Source: Ampelocalamus luodianensis
Taxonomy: Eukaryota; Streptophyta; Magnoliopsida; Poales; Poaceae
Reading direction: 5' to 3'
Length of the DNA: 64,000 nucleotides
Assembly (NCBI GenBank): GCA_036346255.1
Contig: CM070632.1
Location: 26,252,657 to 26,316,656 of the forward strand
The translations under genes and the position numbers were made by a program. The notes beneath the pieces are model-generated. The model had not been told where the DNA came from and searched no databases. It was given only the letters and a program-made list of their open reading frames with translations. This document shows positions 12,144-25,083 of the stretch, in pieces; within the stretch, counting starts at the first letter, position 1, and the number at the start of each line of letters is the position of its first letter.

Positions 12144-12509
12144 TCACTGGGAAAAGAAGGACGGGTAGTCTGCACGGAGACGATCTTCCCGCTCCCAAGT
12201 GGCTTCATCCTCGGAGTGATTCGACCACTGAACTTTAAGAAACTTGATCACACGGTTCCTTGTTCTTCGTTCAGCTTCTTCGAGGATGCGAATGGGGCGC
12301 TCAAGATAAGACAGATCTTCCTGCACATCGATATTTTCCAATGGTGTTTCCTCAACTGGAACACGGAGGCACTTCTTCAATTGCGATACATGAAAAACAT
12401 CGTGCACTCCTTCGAGTGTAGCGGGCAACTCTAACTTGTATGCAACAGCTCCACTTTCACGATGATGCGATACGGTCGACATATCGAGGAGCGGTTGCCC
12501 TTGACACAA
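12144..12509 (-). pseudogene. Integrase C-terminus with chromodomain
   Basis: Starts in the GVHDVFHVSQLKKCL motif that ends the integrase of Gypsy elements. A chromodomain-like segment follows: PIRILEEAERRTRNRVIKFLKVQW then ATWEREDRLRADYPSFF. Chromodomains guide insertion into heterochromatin in chromoviruses. It ends with TGA 24 bp before the polypurine tract. Confidence 0.9.
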
Positions 12510-12715
12510 AGCGCCGATGACCCTTCAAAGGTGAGACTTTGAGATACACAAAGTCATTGGGTGAAACTTCACTCACGGCGGCGTCGACCGCATAGCTCTT
12601 TTGCTGGATGAGCTACGGCGCAAGTGCTCACGAATCAAGCGCACTTGACTTTTAGCCTCATTAATCGAGTCCGGCGAAAGAAGCGCCTTTCACCGATTCG
12701 ACCGGTTCAATGGGG

Positions 12716-13602
12716 TTACGCATCGCCTCCCATACAAAGCCTCAAGCGGTGCCATACCGAGACTAGCTGGAAGTCGTTGTTGTAGGAGAACTTCGCAAGC
12801 GGTAGACACTTCTCCCAATTCTTCCCATAGGAAAGAACACAAGCACGGAGCATATCTTCAAGAACTTGGTTGACTCGCTCCGTCGACCATCGATCCCGAG
12901 GATGATAGGTGAAATGAAAGAAAGACGAGTCCCCATGGCCTCCTGTAAACTGTGCCATAGCCGAGAAGTGAAAAGAGAGCCACGATCTGACACAATCGTT
13001 CGTGGCACACCGTGCAAGCTCACAATGCGGGAGATATAGAGATCTGCCAATCGACTGACACTGAGAGTGGTAAGTACTGGCAGGAAGTGTGCTACCTTCG
13101 TCAATCGATCGATAACAACCCAGATATCATCCTTCCCTGAAGAAGTACGGGGCAGACCAATGATAAAATCCATGCCTACAGAATCCCACTTCCACTCTGG
13201 TATAGGCAAGGGCTGAAGAAGACCTGCTGGACGCTGATGCTTGGCCTTGACACGACAACATACGTCGCATCTGGCAACGAACCTGTCAATCTCGCGCTTC
13301 ATGCGAGTCCACCAGAACCTCTGACGCAGATCTTGGTACATTTTGGTGGCCCCGGGATGAATAGACAAGGGGGAATCATGGGCCTCATGGAGAATCAAGT
13401 CCCGCAACTCTGGGACCTTTGGGACCACGAGACGCTGCCCAAACCACACAACACCATGCTCATCTTCTGTGAAGCACTTGGCTGATCCATCCGTGATGTT
13501 CTGCTTGATTTTACCCACACCATCATCATTTCTGCTTGTCTTTGCCTTGATTTGATCCACCAAGGTCGGTTGCACAACCAGTGGCAAAGGAACCGTGCTC
13601 AA
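12716..13602 (-). pseudogene. Integrase of the Tekay-type element
   Basis: HHCC zinc finger (HxxxxxxxH in the stretch LHEAHDSPLSIHPG, then CDVC), then the catalytic core: GMDFIIGLP (first Asp), TIVSDRGSLFTS (second Asp) and, after a frameshift near 12890, a degraded S-ERVNQVLE stretch where the catalytic Glu belongs. The tail LPLAKFSYNND is typical of Gypsy integrases. The open frame 13602-12763 covers most of the core, so this is the best preserved gene of the element. Confidence 0.9.
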
Positions 13603-13689
13603 CCAAACTCAAGTTGAGACGCTGAAATTCGCAAGAAGTGCGAGTTCTTTGCTCTTGGATCATCAAAGTATTGCAATACACTTTTCGGC

Positions 13690-14890
13690 TAAGTGCATCA
13701 GCAACCACATTGGCCTTGCCAGGATGATATTGAATACCCATGTCATAATCTTTGATCAATTCTAGCCATCTCCTCTGCCTGAGGTTCAGATCTGGCTGGG
13801 TGAACAAGTATTTCAAGCTCTTGTGATCGAATACACCTCACAACGATTCCGATCGATAATGCCGCCAAATCTTGAGTGCATGAACCACAAAGACAAGCTC
13901 TAAATAATGGGTGGGATAATTGAGCTCGTGAGGTCTCAACTGCCTAGATGCATAAGCAACTGCCTTGCCTTCCTGCATAAGAACACAACCGAGTCCCTGG
14001 CGAGAGGCATCGCAATAAATATCGAAGCTCTTGTGGATATCAGGGAGAGTAAGGATGGAGTGAAGTTAATCATTGTTTGAACTCCCAAAGCTCTCATCAC
14101 AAGCAGAGGACCACATAAACTTCTTGTCCTTCTTGAGCAATTCAGTCATCGGCTTTGCGATTTTGGAGAAGTTCTCGATAAAGCGGCGGTAGTAGCCCGC
14201 TAAACCGAGAAAACTCCGTACATCTGTGATGACTTGGTGACCCCAAGATAGAACATCGACCTTCTTTGGGATCCACGACTACGCCTCGGTGAAAGAACAT
14301 GGCCCAAGAATGTCACTTCCTTCAACCAGAACTCGCACTTGCTGAACTTCGCATATAGCTGGTGTTCCCGCAATTTGCCCAAAACAATCTTGGATGCTCG
14401 GCATGCTCGCTTGAGTCTTGGAATAGATAAGAATATCGTCAATGAAAACCACCACGAACTTATCCAAATATTCCATGAATACCGAGTTCATGAGGTTCAT
14501 GAAATATGTTGGAGCATTGGTTAAGCTGAAAGACATGACGGTATACTCGTAAAGACCGTAACGAGTAGTGAAAGCCGTCTTCGAATATCTTCATACGATC
14601 AGGACTTGATGATATCCCAATCTCAGTCAATCTTGGAGAACACACGAGCTCGGACAAGCGGTCGAAAAGATCATCAATGCGGGCAAAGGATATTTGTTCT
14701 TCACCGTCACTTCATTGAGCGGGCGGTAATCAACACACATGCGCAAAGTCTTGTCCTTCTTCTTCACAAAGATCAGGACAACCCCAAGGAGATGGCGGGA
14801 TGGATGAAACCCTTTGCTTGGAGCTCACCAAGTCGCTTCTTCAATTCTTCTAGCTCATTGGGAGGCATCCGATCTGGCGCGCCGAGATAG
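13690..14890 (-). pseudogene. Reverse transcriptase and RNase H of the Tekay-type element, frameshifted
   Basis: The start of the RT shows ELEELKKRLGEL-like coding (14855-14830), the primer-grip region a frameshifted DYRPLNEVT-like stretch (about 14710-14740), and the catalytic core VVVFIDDILIYSKT (about 14415-14455, the FxDD box). RNase H ends in RRWLELIKDYDMGIQYHPGK and VVADALSRK (13816-13680), the standard end of chromovirus RNase H. The frame changes several times across the gene. Confidence 0.87.
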
Positions 14891-15544
14891 GGGCGATGCA
14901 GGGTAGTAACTCAATGACAAACTCGGATCTCGAGCAGGAGGCATCGGGTAAATCATCGGAAAAACATCCTCAAAATCGCAAACGGTGGGAACCTCACGAA
15001 TCTTCAAAGTGGCTTTGCTACAAGTGCACAAAGGTGTGACCCTGCGGTGCGCGAAAATCCGACCGCTACTTTGAAGGGTGGTGAGATAGACTATCTTCCT
15101 GGTACAATCGATTTGCCCCAAGTGTTGGGACAACCAATCCATGCCAAGAATCACATCCAGACTCGCTGAACTGAGCAGAATAAGATTTGCCAAAAATTCC
15201 ACTCCTTTGACTACGATAGGAACATCCCGACACTGTAAATCAGCTCTCATTTCCAACCCCGGAGAGCGGATGAGCAAAGTAATCCCCAAAGGAACACAGT
15301 GAAGACCACTAGCAGCAGCAAATGATCTTGAAATAAAAGAATGCGATGCTCCAGAATCAAATAATACTGCAGCAGGACGAGAATTGACAAGAAGTGTACC
15401 CATCACGACATCTGGCGCCTCCTGAGCCTCCTCAGCTGAAAGGTGGTTGACTCGACCGCTGTTCGCGCCCTGGGTCTTCTGAATGATCTTCTGGTCAGGT
15501 GGGTGACCACTCCCCTGCCCGCGTCCTCCATTAGGACGAGGGGC
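14855..15544 (-). pseudogene. Aspartic protease of the Tekay-type element
   Basis: Retroviral-type aspartic protease that cuts the Gag-Pol polyprotein. Intact catalytic motif FDSGASHSF at about 15340-15365 (minus strand), followed by the flap region and the second hydrophobic motif DVILGMDWL near 15130-15155. It lies in the same open frame as the end of gag (open frame 15970-14855), then loses frame at the passage to reverse transcriptase. Confidence 0.88.
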
Positions 15545-16484
15545 TGCAACACTCGAGGGCAGAATTTGCATAATGGCCCTTTTGGTGACAGCGAAACAAG
15601 TAACCTCGGCCGCCGGATTGCGGAGGCCACCTGTTCTTTGGATCGCGGCGCACGTGGTTGAAACACGGCTGCGGTGGGCGAGGAGCTGGTGCCGATGGCC
15701 TCGGTCTTTGGTGGAGCAAAAGAACGGGCCTCGGTGTCTTTGGCCCGGCCGAGGACGAGCGGTGGCGTGAGTAGGCGATGTGCCTCCCATTTGCGCTATG
15801 GACTCACCCAGCGCCTTTGCCTTGTGCTCGGCAACAATGGCCTTATCAACAAGGCACGAAAGTCGGGAAGTCCACAATAGACGACTGTCCTGCGGCTCCT
15901 CGGACAAGCCATCCATAAACTTCTCCCCGCTAGCCTCATCCGAGGCCACCTCCCAAGCATAACGAGCCAAATGATTAAACTCGCATGTACTCAGTCACGC
16001 ATTTGCGCCCTTGCTTGAGCGCGAGGAATTCTTTCTTCTTGACTTCATCGGGCCATCCGGGATGTGGGCCCGATGTAAAGGTCGACTGAACTCCTCCCAC
16101 GCGACCACATGGCCCGCGGTGCATGGCGAGATAGTTCTCCCACCATGAGAGTCTTTGCGCCCTCAAGCCGGTGGGACGCGAAGAGTGCCTTATCTGCTGC
16201 GCAGCGAGCTATGTTGAACTTTCGCTCAACCATACGCGACCAATCATCCGCATCGAGAGGGTCCTCAGGCGGGAGAAAGTCGGCGGTGCGTGCGGAGAAA
16301 CTCGGCAAGTCCCCGCGAGTCGGTGGCCACCACCACGGCAGGAGTGGAGGTATTCCTAGCAATAACCTCCAAAATGCGCGTCGGTCCATGCGGTTTCGCT
16401 CGATCCGGCGAGAACCTCGACCATGGTCGGAGGGGGAAGCTCCTCATCATGACCGGTGGTGATCGCCACGCGTCCTCCGGCCAT
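15545..16484 (-). pseudogene. gag of the Tekay-type element, frameshifted
   Basis: Capsid/nucleocapsid gene. Likely start ATG at 16484-16482. Recognisable parts lie in three frames: DPLDADDWSRMVERKF and ALFASHRLEGAKTLM (16389-16045), KKKEFLALKQGRKCVTEYM (16166-15975) and NHLARYAWEVASDEASGEKF (from about 15978). A zinc knuckle (CxRCHQKGHYAN type) lies near 15545-15605 and is itself frameshifted. At least three frame changes are needed to read through, so this copy is broken or misread. Confidence 0.85.
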
Positions 16485-16900
16485 CTGTTTTGCTAAGATA
16501 GGTTAGTGCCAAACTTAGAGCAAGAAATCGATAAATCACCAAAGCAGTTAAAAGACAAAGACGAACTAAACACAAAACTTCAAGTCACAAAGCCAATTGA
16601 CAAAATTTAGAGACTTAGCGGACTTACAACATATTTTACCCTTATGTTCCCACAAGTTTTAGTTAGATTAATCCTCATGGTTCTCCCAAAACTAATCCCA
16701 CCGGATAAGTAACTATCTTTTGAAAGGGAAGAGAGAAACCAAGTTTCAAAACTCAAATTAGAGTAAGGTGAGTAGAAAGCTAAGATAGGTAAGGAGTAAA
16801 ATCGAGAATCGCCTAGGTTTTCATAAACCTTTTATAATTTGAAAATAAGCTTTTCTAAAATATCCTAAGGACGACTATGCTTGGGTTACTACGGTCGAAT

Positions 16901-16913
16901 GGCTCGATACCAA
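16901..16913 (-). promoter_or_regulatory. Primer-binding site, initiator methionine tRNA type
   Basis: On the minus strand TTGGTATCGAGCC follows the 5' LTR end after three bases (AAG). This is close to TGGTATCAGAGCC, the complement of the 3' end of plant initiator tRNA-Met that most chromoviruses use. Confidence 0.85.
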
Positions 16914-16916
16914 CTT

Positions 16917-19900
16917 TGTGAGGACCCCAATTTATTTGGCTTGTAATGTAACCAACCACCGGTCCTAGAATCACAAGTCAAATAAGCAGAGCCTCGAGAT
17001 ATGTATACTTCCCGAGCAGTATACATACCTCTCCACAAAATTATGCATCAACTCCATTACAAACATAGAGTCCAAACATTACACTACTAAGCAATGTAAC
17101 AGTGATAAAGTTATTACAGGACAATGGCCGATCGCCACAAGATACACAAATAACGAGTAAAGAAGACAATGAAGCAAAGTGCCATAAGATGGCTATAAAC
17201 AAAGCCAATCAGTGTGCCTTCAACCCACAAGGCATCTGACCGGACCGCCAAGCCTAGTCGTTGGACACGAAGCGGCAACAGAACTCACAGAAGTGAGGCC
17301 CTTGGGGCTCACCTCCTTCCTCTGCAACAAAAACATTAAGCAAAGCACCTGAGTACAAAGATTGTCTTTGTACCCGCAAGACTGACGTGTGAACTAGCAG
17401 ACCTGTTCATATGCTACATGCAGGCTTATTTGGTGGAGGCCATATGTTTCATTTGCATAAAGCCAACTTTATTTGCAATAATGTAATACAGTTTAAAGGC
17501 AAGTTTGCAATTCATTTTTAATGTTGAAATCTGAAAGGTAATAATAACAAAGAGTAAAGAAAAACAACCTAGAAGTGACTATCCCAATAGTCACCACATC
17601 ATAGCACGAATCCCAGTTCGTACCACCAAATCAAGTTTTAGTTAAAGGTTGTAGTCTAACTCTTGAAAAGCTTACCCAAGCGTGTCCATCACCTAGGGCG
17701 AGGCTATTCGAATAGTTTTTAACCTGCGGGGTGTACCACTGCACCCACACTTGATCGCCTTTAAGCCAAAGCACACTTAGAAGGTATCTTTGGCCCACTA
17801 ACTCCTACGAGACTTTTTCCAATATTGTGTATTAACTACGAGCGCTCGTATGGATAGAAATCCATACGCTTACATGGTAAAGCCGAAAAGACAACTACCC
17901 ACTCGGGATAAAGCTTTTGGTCAACTACCATGCTCCCAACACCATCCCTCCTGCGACCTCCTGCGACCGGAGCCAATACACGCCAAAGTACTAGGTCAAG
18001 AGAGGTCCCATATACTCTAGTGTGGTTATGCGCGAAATGCTGGATAAAAATTCACTCACAAGATGTTCGGTCCTTAATTGACCGGGCACCTTTCGATCAC
18101 ACCCAATGATCACACCAATCTTACCATTGTGCCCGCGTCTAAATCGTTTTTGTTTTCAGTTTTAGTTTTGCAATAAACATAGCACAAGATGGATCATAAG
18201 AACCATAATAATTTGATGTGATCAAAATCATCGACTAAGTCGATGATCGCCCAAATCTACCGGAAACTAAGCATGGCTAAGCAACTGAACTCGTAATCCA
18301 CTAAGTGATAAGAATTCATCCAACGAACTCTAATCACAGCAAATAACCTAGGCGCAGGTAGTAGAGATCAATATTTCATCTACAGGATATGCAGCTACGG
18401 TTTTTAACTAATCAGTTTAACACAAATTAGGCAATGCATACATACAGTTGAAACAAAATATTAGACTTTAAAATACCGGGATAAACATGATCAAACTGCT
18501 TGCCTGGCTGCTGTTGCTCAGAATGCTCAACCTGTTGCAGAGGATCGCTCTCAGGGTTACCGCAAATGTCGAAGCCTAACGATTGAACAAATAACAGCGA
18601 ATAAGAACGAATAACACCGACAAAAACTCAAAATTTCGAAAGCAACCACAAATCTAATCACAGAAGCTAGACCAAAACAAAAGGAATAACAAATAGCTGC
18701 TACGGAGATGATTTAAATTAGACATGGTTTCATGATTGTTCTACCCAAACTTACTTACTTACCAAGCTAATCACAGAATCAATCCTCTTATATGTTTTAA
18801 CCTTTCGACAGACTTTGATGGTGATTGTGTGCACATCTATTAACTAAGCATCAAGTTAACACATCTAAACAACTAGTTACTCTAAACAACCATCATTAGT
18901 GATAAGATCACTTAAACCTACAAGAAACTATTGAAACACTAACTAGTTAATTAGCCAACTATTAGATGCTAACAATTTTCGATTAAGGTTGGGCTTTAAT
19001 AAAATTCAGCTACTAACACACCTAAGTATCACACCAACATATAGGAAGGTTAACAATCACAGCATGCTATCACTACAAGGCCTTACTATACTTGTAAAAG
19101 CAAGTACAGAGACAAACAACAGGATCATCTAACCACCTCTTTGATCATTCAGACAACAAGAGCTTTGAAACTTAATGACACTAACCAACCGACTTCATAC
19201 TAACCACTACTACTAAGGAAAGTCATCAAACACTAACCAGATTTGAATAGCATAAGCATGAAACCAATTTCAGTTTACTGACAACAGAAAAACGACAACA
19301 GAGAAGCATACAGAGAACTAGAACTAAAATGCTTTCAAACTTCCAATACCAATTTTGATCATGCAAGAGAGTGAACTAAAGAATATTCCTAATCATGATT
19401 AGAAACTAAAGAACTGGTTTTGAAGGAGTGGGCCCCACTGTCAGACAGACAGAGAGGAGCACAACCGAAGAACAGAGAGGCTCGGGCGGCTCTGGACCTG
19501 GATTCGTCGTCGGTGAAGGAGTGGCGGCGCGGTTGCGGCGACGGCCAAATGGGTTGCTCGAGGACCACGAAGGCGAAGGTGGTCTCGAGGCGTGAGATGC
19601 ACTGTGGTGGCGCGGCGACAAGCGCGCGGCGGCCGTGGAGGTGACAAAGGCGTCGCGCGAGAAGAAGAAGGTGAAAACTAGCGCGCGCATGAGCATCAGT
19701 GGGTTACCAGGAACTCACCGGAATGATGCGGAGCTCAAGTGGCTGCCGGAGATGGCCCGGCGACGAGGACCTGCGGCGGCGATCAAGGGGTCATCGAGGA
19801 GGGAGCAACCTGGGCAAAAATAGGGGAAAAGAGAGATGGAGATAGCTCGAGTGAGTGCACTAGATGGTGCTAGCGCGAGCAATTACTCTAGGAACCAACT

Positions 19901-21230
19901 CACCGGAGATGAGGACGAAGATCCAACTTTCGGCCGAAGAAGAGGGACACCTAAATTCAACGGCCCCCTGCGAGTGAAACTCAAAATTAGGCGAGGGAAA
20001 ACATGATAGGGATCGGAACACGATATGACGCGCAAAGGAGAAGATGAGCTTCACTTGGTTGTGGTGTTGACACGGCGGTGGCGGCACGGATCGTGCACGA
20101 GCTCGAGCACTACTACGATTTGAGCTCGGAAGGAGCAATGGGTGATAGGGGATGGCTTATTGGTGTCTAAAGAAGGAAGAGGAGCTTTGGGTGAGCTTAA
20201 GTAGGGAAGAGGCGGAGGAAACAAGAGGCGGAGCTCACGGCACCGAGACGCATGGAAGAAAAAGCGGCGAGTTAGAGAGGTAGGCGACGGCGATTAATGC
20301 CGCACGTGGTATGGGCTAGCGGCGGATGATGCGACCGAGGTGAAGCGCGAGAAAGCGAGAATGGACGGCGAGGCGAGGTGGCGCGCATGCACGCCGCCGC
20401 CGGCACTCGGCTCTCAGCGAGAGGTAGGTGACGACGACAAGTGGGGCCCGCTGTCGGCGGCAGCGAGCAAGCGGCGCGAGCGAGTCAAGTCGCGGCATGA
20501 GCGGTTGGTCCGACTCGATCAAGAGAATGTCGGCCGTTGGATCTAGGATGGGCGGCCGAGATCAATGTATGCATTCGGACAGTCGACGAGACAAGCAATG
20601 TGGACCGTCGGCGATCTCCATCGTGCGGTGATAGCCATCGGGCTCGTGCGGTGCAGCTAAGGCGGTGCGACCGAGTCAAGTGGCGCTGGTCGGACTCGAG
20701 CTCGAGTTGGGTTCGAGCCCGATAAAGCGATGATTTCAGATTTGATTTCAAAAGGCTGAGCGGGTTTAGGGAATTTTTAGAGATAGCTCCCGAGCTCCAA
20801 AAATTCCGAAATTTTTATGGTAGCTACGAGGGATAGAGGAAAACCTTGTGAAATTTTTCTAGGAGTTTTCATGCACTACATTTCTCCCACTAAAATTCAC
20901 AAGCTGCTGTCCAGAGGTTTGACCAGATTTTGGAATAGTTTGACTTGCTCTTTTGAAATAGCAAACAAAATCTAAAAATTGTGAAATTTTTCAGAGAGGT
21001 AGATAGGATGATCAAGATGATAGGAAAAATAATTTCAGAGGATGATCACAAGTTTGAAGGCTAAGAATTTGCTGACAACAATTTCCATTCACAAGAATTT
21101 AATTCTAGAAAATGGAAATTGCTAGGGAAAATTTGGAAAACTACCAAATGATTTGATGAGACAACAAAAGTTTTTATTTCTCCTCAAAATTTTACATTTT
21201 AAATACAAACCCTAAGTTAGGGCTTTTACA
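16917..21230 (-). repeat. 5' LTR of the Tekay-type element (4314 bp)
   Basis: Direct copy of 7801-12103, about 11 bp longer through many small indels. The minus-strand LTR begins at 21230 and ends at 16917 next to the primer-binding site. Differences from the other LTR cluster at CAG/CTG trinucleotides. Confidence 0.95.
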
Positions 21231-21235
21231 CACAA

Positions 21236-22447
21236 ACTGATTAGATTCAGCGAATAAAAAAAGGAAAGCAATTAGAAGTTTCAGTAAGTTAAGAACATAC
21301 ATGTTAATATTAATGTCTGAAGGTTTACCTATGTACATTAGTCAATGGTAAGCAAATAGGCAATAAAACACATTCGCAATGCCATGTTGGATGGTACTAA
21401 ACATCTTGAATGCTCCTTGAAGGGGGATACTAAACATCTCACTTTTGAATCATACCAAAAATCATCATAGAAATTTGATTATTCTAGGAGAAAACAACTG
21501 CAAATGATTTGAAGTTGTTAGGATGGGATACTAAAAACCTGACTGGAATATCATGTTATTTGTATTGAGTGCTGCGTAGTTGAAACTCTGAAATGCCAAT
21601 AACTACATCCTAATCACTTCAATCATGCCTATGACGATGCATAAAAAAATGAGCCATAAAACATATTCTAGAAACGAACAGGACTTCACATTTGACGTTG
21701 TAGTACGGTATGGCCTCCTTGCTAATTATTGGTTGTACATGTCTGAACTGAGGCATGCAAAATAAGCCCATGAAATTATTCTACCAAGATAAAAAGGACA
21801 TGTATAATCCTACAAAATATCATAATTAGTATCTAATTTAATATTTCTTCAACATAATTTAGCTCTTTGACGAAAGCATATTAAATAACAGGACAAATGC
21901 ACATGGAGAAATAATTGAATAAGGCAAGGTTATAGGATACCGAAGTCAGGAAGTACAATTATCTCTCTGGGCTTGATTGATAATGTCATACACAGTATGA
22001 CTAACATGACAATATTAAACCAAGCAGACAAAAACAACAATAACACATTTTGAGAAATTTCAGGTAAATTGTTAAACACATATTTACCAAACGCAACTCG
22101 GTAATAATTATTTAAATCATAGGTTAGGCACAGTGTCAAGGGCGAGGTTGGTCTCAGGGAGGAGACGGCCGGGAGAGGCCGGTGGCGTGAGGAAAAGTGG
22201 AAAGGGCGGAGGGTTGGCAACATCACCTAGGTGAGGCAAAGCGAAAGGGAGAAGGGGGAAAGGTCAGCGGAGATGCGAGCGAATTTTTGGCTTGGTAGCC
22301 ACTCAGGGGTTGGGGCATGCGGACGGACGAACGACATGACAAATGGGAAGAACACTCCAGATTGGAAAGTAGCCACCACCGTCCCAATGACTGGGAGACC
22401 AGAGACCGAACAAAACCGTCCATGGGACTGGGTGATGTGACGCTATT
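21236..22447. other. Intergenic DNA between the Tekay element and a solo LTR
   Basis: AT-rich up to about 22120, then a GC-rich island (22130-22440). Reading frames in the island have no recognisable family. The island could be a promoter or captured gene fragment, but nothing in the sequence proves it. Confidence 0.4.
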
Positions 22448-25078
22448 TGTCGGGACCCAAAAATACAATTTAGGAACCCTTTGTGTATTCTAAACTAGTC
22501 CCAGATCAGTAGCTAGCTCACACAAGAAACAGTGATGAAATACCATCCATTTATTCGATTTAACTAAAAAGATCTCAAATTAACAAATAGTAATAATAAC
22601 TGTACCTTATGGTCAATGTTTACTTAACTTGCCACGCAGGGCTAAAGAAACAAATAAACTCTTGCAGCGGAATGAAAATCTTGAAATGACCAATCAACAT
22701 GCCCATAGATAATCAAGTGGAGAACACATCCTAATCCGCAAAACCTTCATGATACTCCTGGGCAGAAAACTCTTGAGCAGAAGCCGTGAGCACATAAAGC
22801 ACTCAACAAGTCATGGGGAAATGTATGCAAATAGTATTCATGCATTGCTTGAACAAATGTTAGCTGTATGGTTCTTTTGCATAAAGCAGCATTTATGATA
22901 AATACAGTAAATAGATTCAAATGCGTAATTGAAAAGAATAGTAAATGCATAAAGTAAACAATTGGTTTGAAACAACTAGTGAACTACCCATCCACTTCCC
23001 AAGAAAAACCACCAAATGAATTACCTATTCACCAAACGAATATTATATTCATCAAGTGAACTTCTCATTCACACTCCAACTCGTTTTTATAAAGAAACTC
23101 TATCTCTCGTGTGAAATCCCTAAGCACGTCCATAAACATGAACACGGATATTCGAATACTTTTACACTCTGCATAGGTTGTACAACTTGACCCACAAGAG
23201 ATAGATCAATTTATAATGTCCGTTTGATATACTTCCGAAGGTGTGCGACTAAGTGATCATCACAAGGCTTTTACAAAGCTCCTTCTTAACCCAATTCTGC
23301 TCGCTAAGGTTTCAACACTGAATATCTTTCCGACCAAACAGGGCCCCCCTCTTGCGCCACCGTGAGTACGTTCCCCGTAACTCACACTTCCACATCAGAA
23401 CCAGAATTAAAACATTGCTAATTAGTTAGCCAAGTATTGCCCATACAGGACATGTGGTTGTATGGTTAAGGCCCAGTTCAATAGCGCACAAGATTAAGTC
23501 CTTGACTAGTTACTCAAGCGAGACTACCACAAACCCACAGTGTGCTCATCGCACCCTCCAAATCCACCAACCACTCGCTTGGGAGAAAACTATTTTGTTT
23601 AACTAAGACCAATGACATACCTTGTCATGGTACACAAATTTTAACAAGAGTGGCTAACCACCACGATTTCATATTTCATTAAGTCAAGATTAAGCATTAT
23701 GACACATGTGATAATGAACCCATCATAACTAAGCATCAATACGATACCCATGTTGGTAATATAAATATGTCCAACTAAAATTATCCATGTTAGGGTGACA
23801 AATGATTCATGACATTCAAATAATCAAAGGAGGCATAATGACAATAGGTAATAACTAATCCCAACACAACTGTATAACGATAACATGCAGTTGTATAAAA
23901 CAATATACTTTTGAAATTATAGGTTCAGTATGATCAAAGGACTACAACTTGCCTTGAAATAATTCTTAGGATTGATCTTGATCTTGGTGCACTCCTCCTT
24001 GCTCAAAACTTCCCGAAGTATCACCGTTGGTGGATAAGGACAACAGGGCTGCCTGGCAGCGTGGTTTAAGTGGCGAAGGAGGTTCGGTTTTTGTCGGAAT
24101 TGAGCTCTGATGACACTTCGGCAGCGTGAAGGGATGCTGGAGGTAGACCATGCGATGGTGAACTCGGTGGTGCAGATCACGTCGATAGGCGACAACAGAG
24201 GCGATGCAATTTGCGAAAGAGTGCTTCGGCTATCGAAACCCTAATTCTTGAATTCCGGCTAGCTTGATGGGTTTGGGGCTCAATCGATCGGGGATTGAGG
24301 ACGAGGGTGCAAAGGTGATCCTTAGGGTCCCTTTTATATCCTGGGGGCGTGCTGGATTTGGTAGATCCCAAAAAGAGGCTAAGAGATGGTTACAGAGATA
24401 TAAGAGGTCACGGGATAAGATTTTGAGAGATTTGAATGCAGGGAGATAAGGGAGATCAAAACGACACGATCGCCCAAGATTTTCTTGTTGAAATTCTTGT
24501 TGTCGGACAAAGCTTTGAGCTTTGTCAATGGCGGATGAAGACGACCTCGCGCAAAGAAGAAGACTGGAGAAAGATGAAGACGAATCTAACAGGTGGGGTC
24601 CACCTGCTAGTGAGGTGGAGCGAACACGCACGTTCGGACTGGGCGAAAAGTCACACAGGCCCACCGGTCAGCGAGAAGGGAGGTGCGCGCGCGTTTGGAC
24701 TGTTTCGAAAGTAAAGCCACGCGAGCTGGGCTGCGTGAGGAGCTAGGATGAGAGAGAATAGGAATGGGCCAGCTCAAAGGAAATCAGCCCAAAGGACATT
24801 TCTGATATTTTAATTAGATTTTCTTTTTAGAAAATAGCAAAAATTCCAAATAGCAGTTAGAAAATAGCAAACGCACTTGAAAAAATTCTAGAAAATATAT
24901 TCAAGCACATAGAATCCAAATAAAATAATTTTGACAAATGTTGATGTTGACATTAATCATATTAAATTGTTTTTTGATCTCTGAAAATTCCGATTAAGCT
25001 TTAACCTTAGCAGAAAAATTCAAATGGTTATTTTTATTTTTAAAACTTCAAAAACAGACTAAATTTTGGGATGTTACA
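22448..25078 (-). repeat. Solo LTR of a Gypsy element (2631 bp)
   Basis: Flanked by a perfect 5-bp duplication CTATT (22443-22447 and 25079-25083). On the minus strand it starts TGTAACATCCC and ends TTGGGTCCCGACA. There is no internal coding sequence, so an element was lost by LTR-LTR recombination. It shares the TATTCGAATA palindrome (23149-23158) and flanking words with the Tekay LTRs here, but is otherwise a distinct family. Confidence 0.92.
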
Positions 25079-25083
25079 CTATT

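Larger units (their letters stand above)
7801..21230 (-). mobile_element. Complete Tekay/Del-type Ty3-Gypsy (chromovirus) retrotransposon
   Basis: The 13,430-bp element is bounded by a perfect 5-bp target duplication CACAA (7796-7800 and 21231-21235). On the minus strand it reads 5' LTR (16917-21230), primer-binding site, gag, protease, reverse transcriptase, RNase H, integrase, chromodomain, polypurine tract, 3' LTR (7801-12103). LTRs start TGTAAC and end CTCACA. The domain order with a C-terminal chromodomain and very long LTRs fits the Tekay/Del lineage of chromoviruses. Every gene carries frameshifts or stops, so as written it is not functional, although many breaks are single-base and lie near CAG/CTG sites. 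Confidence 0.95.
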
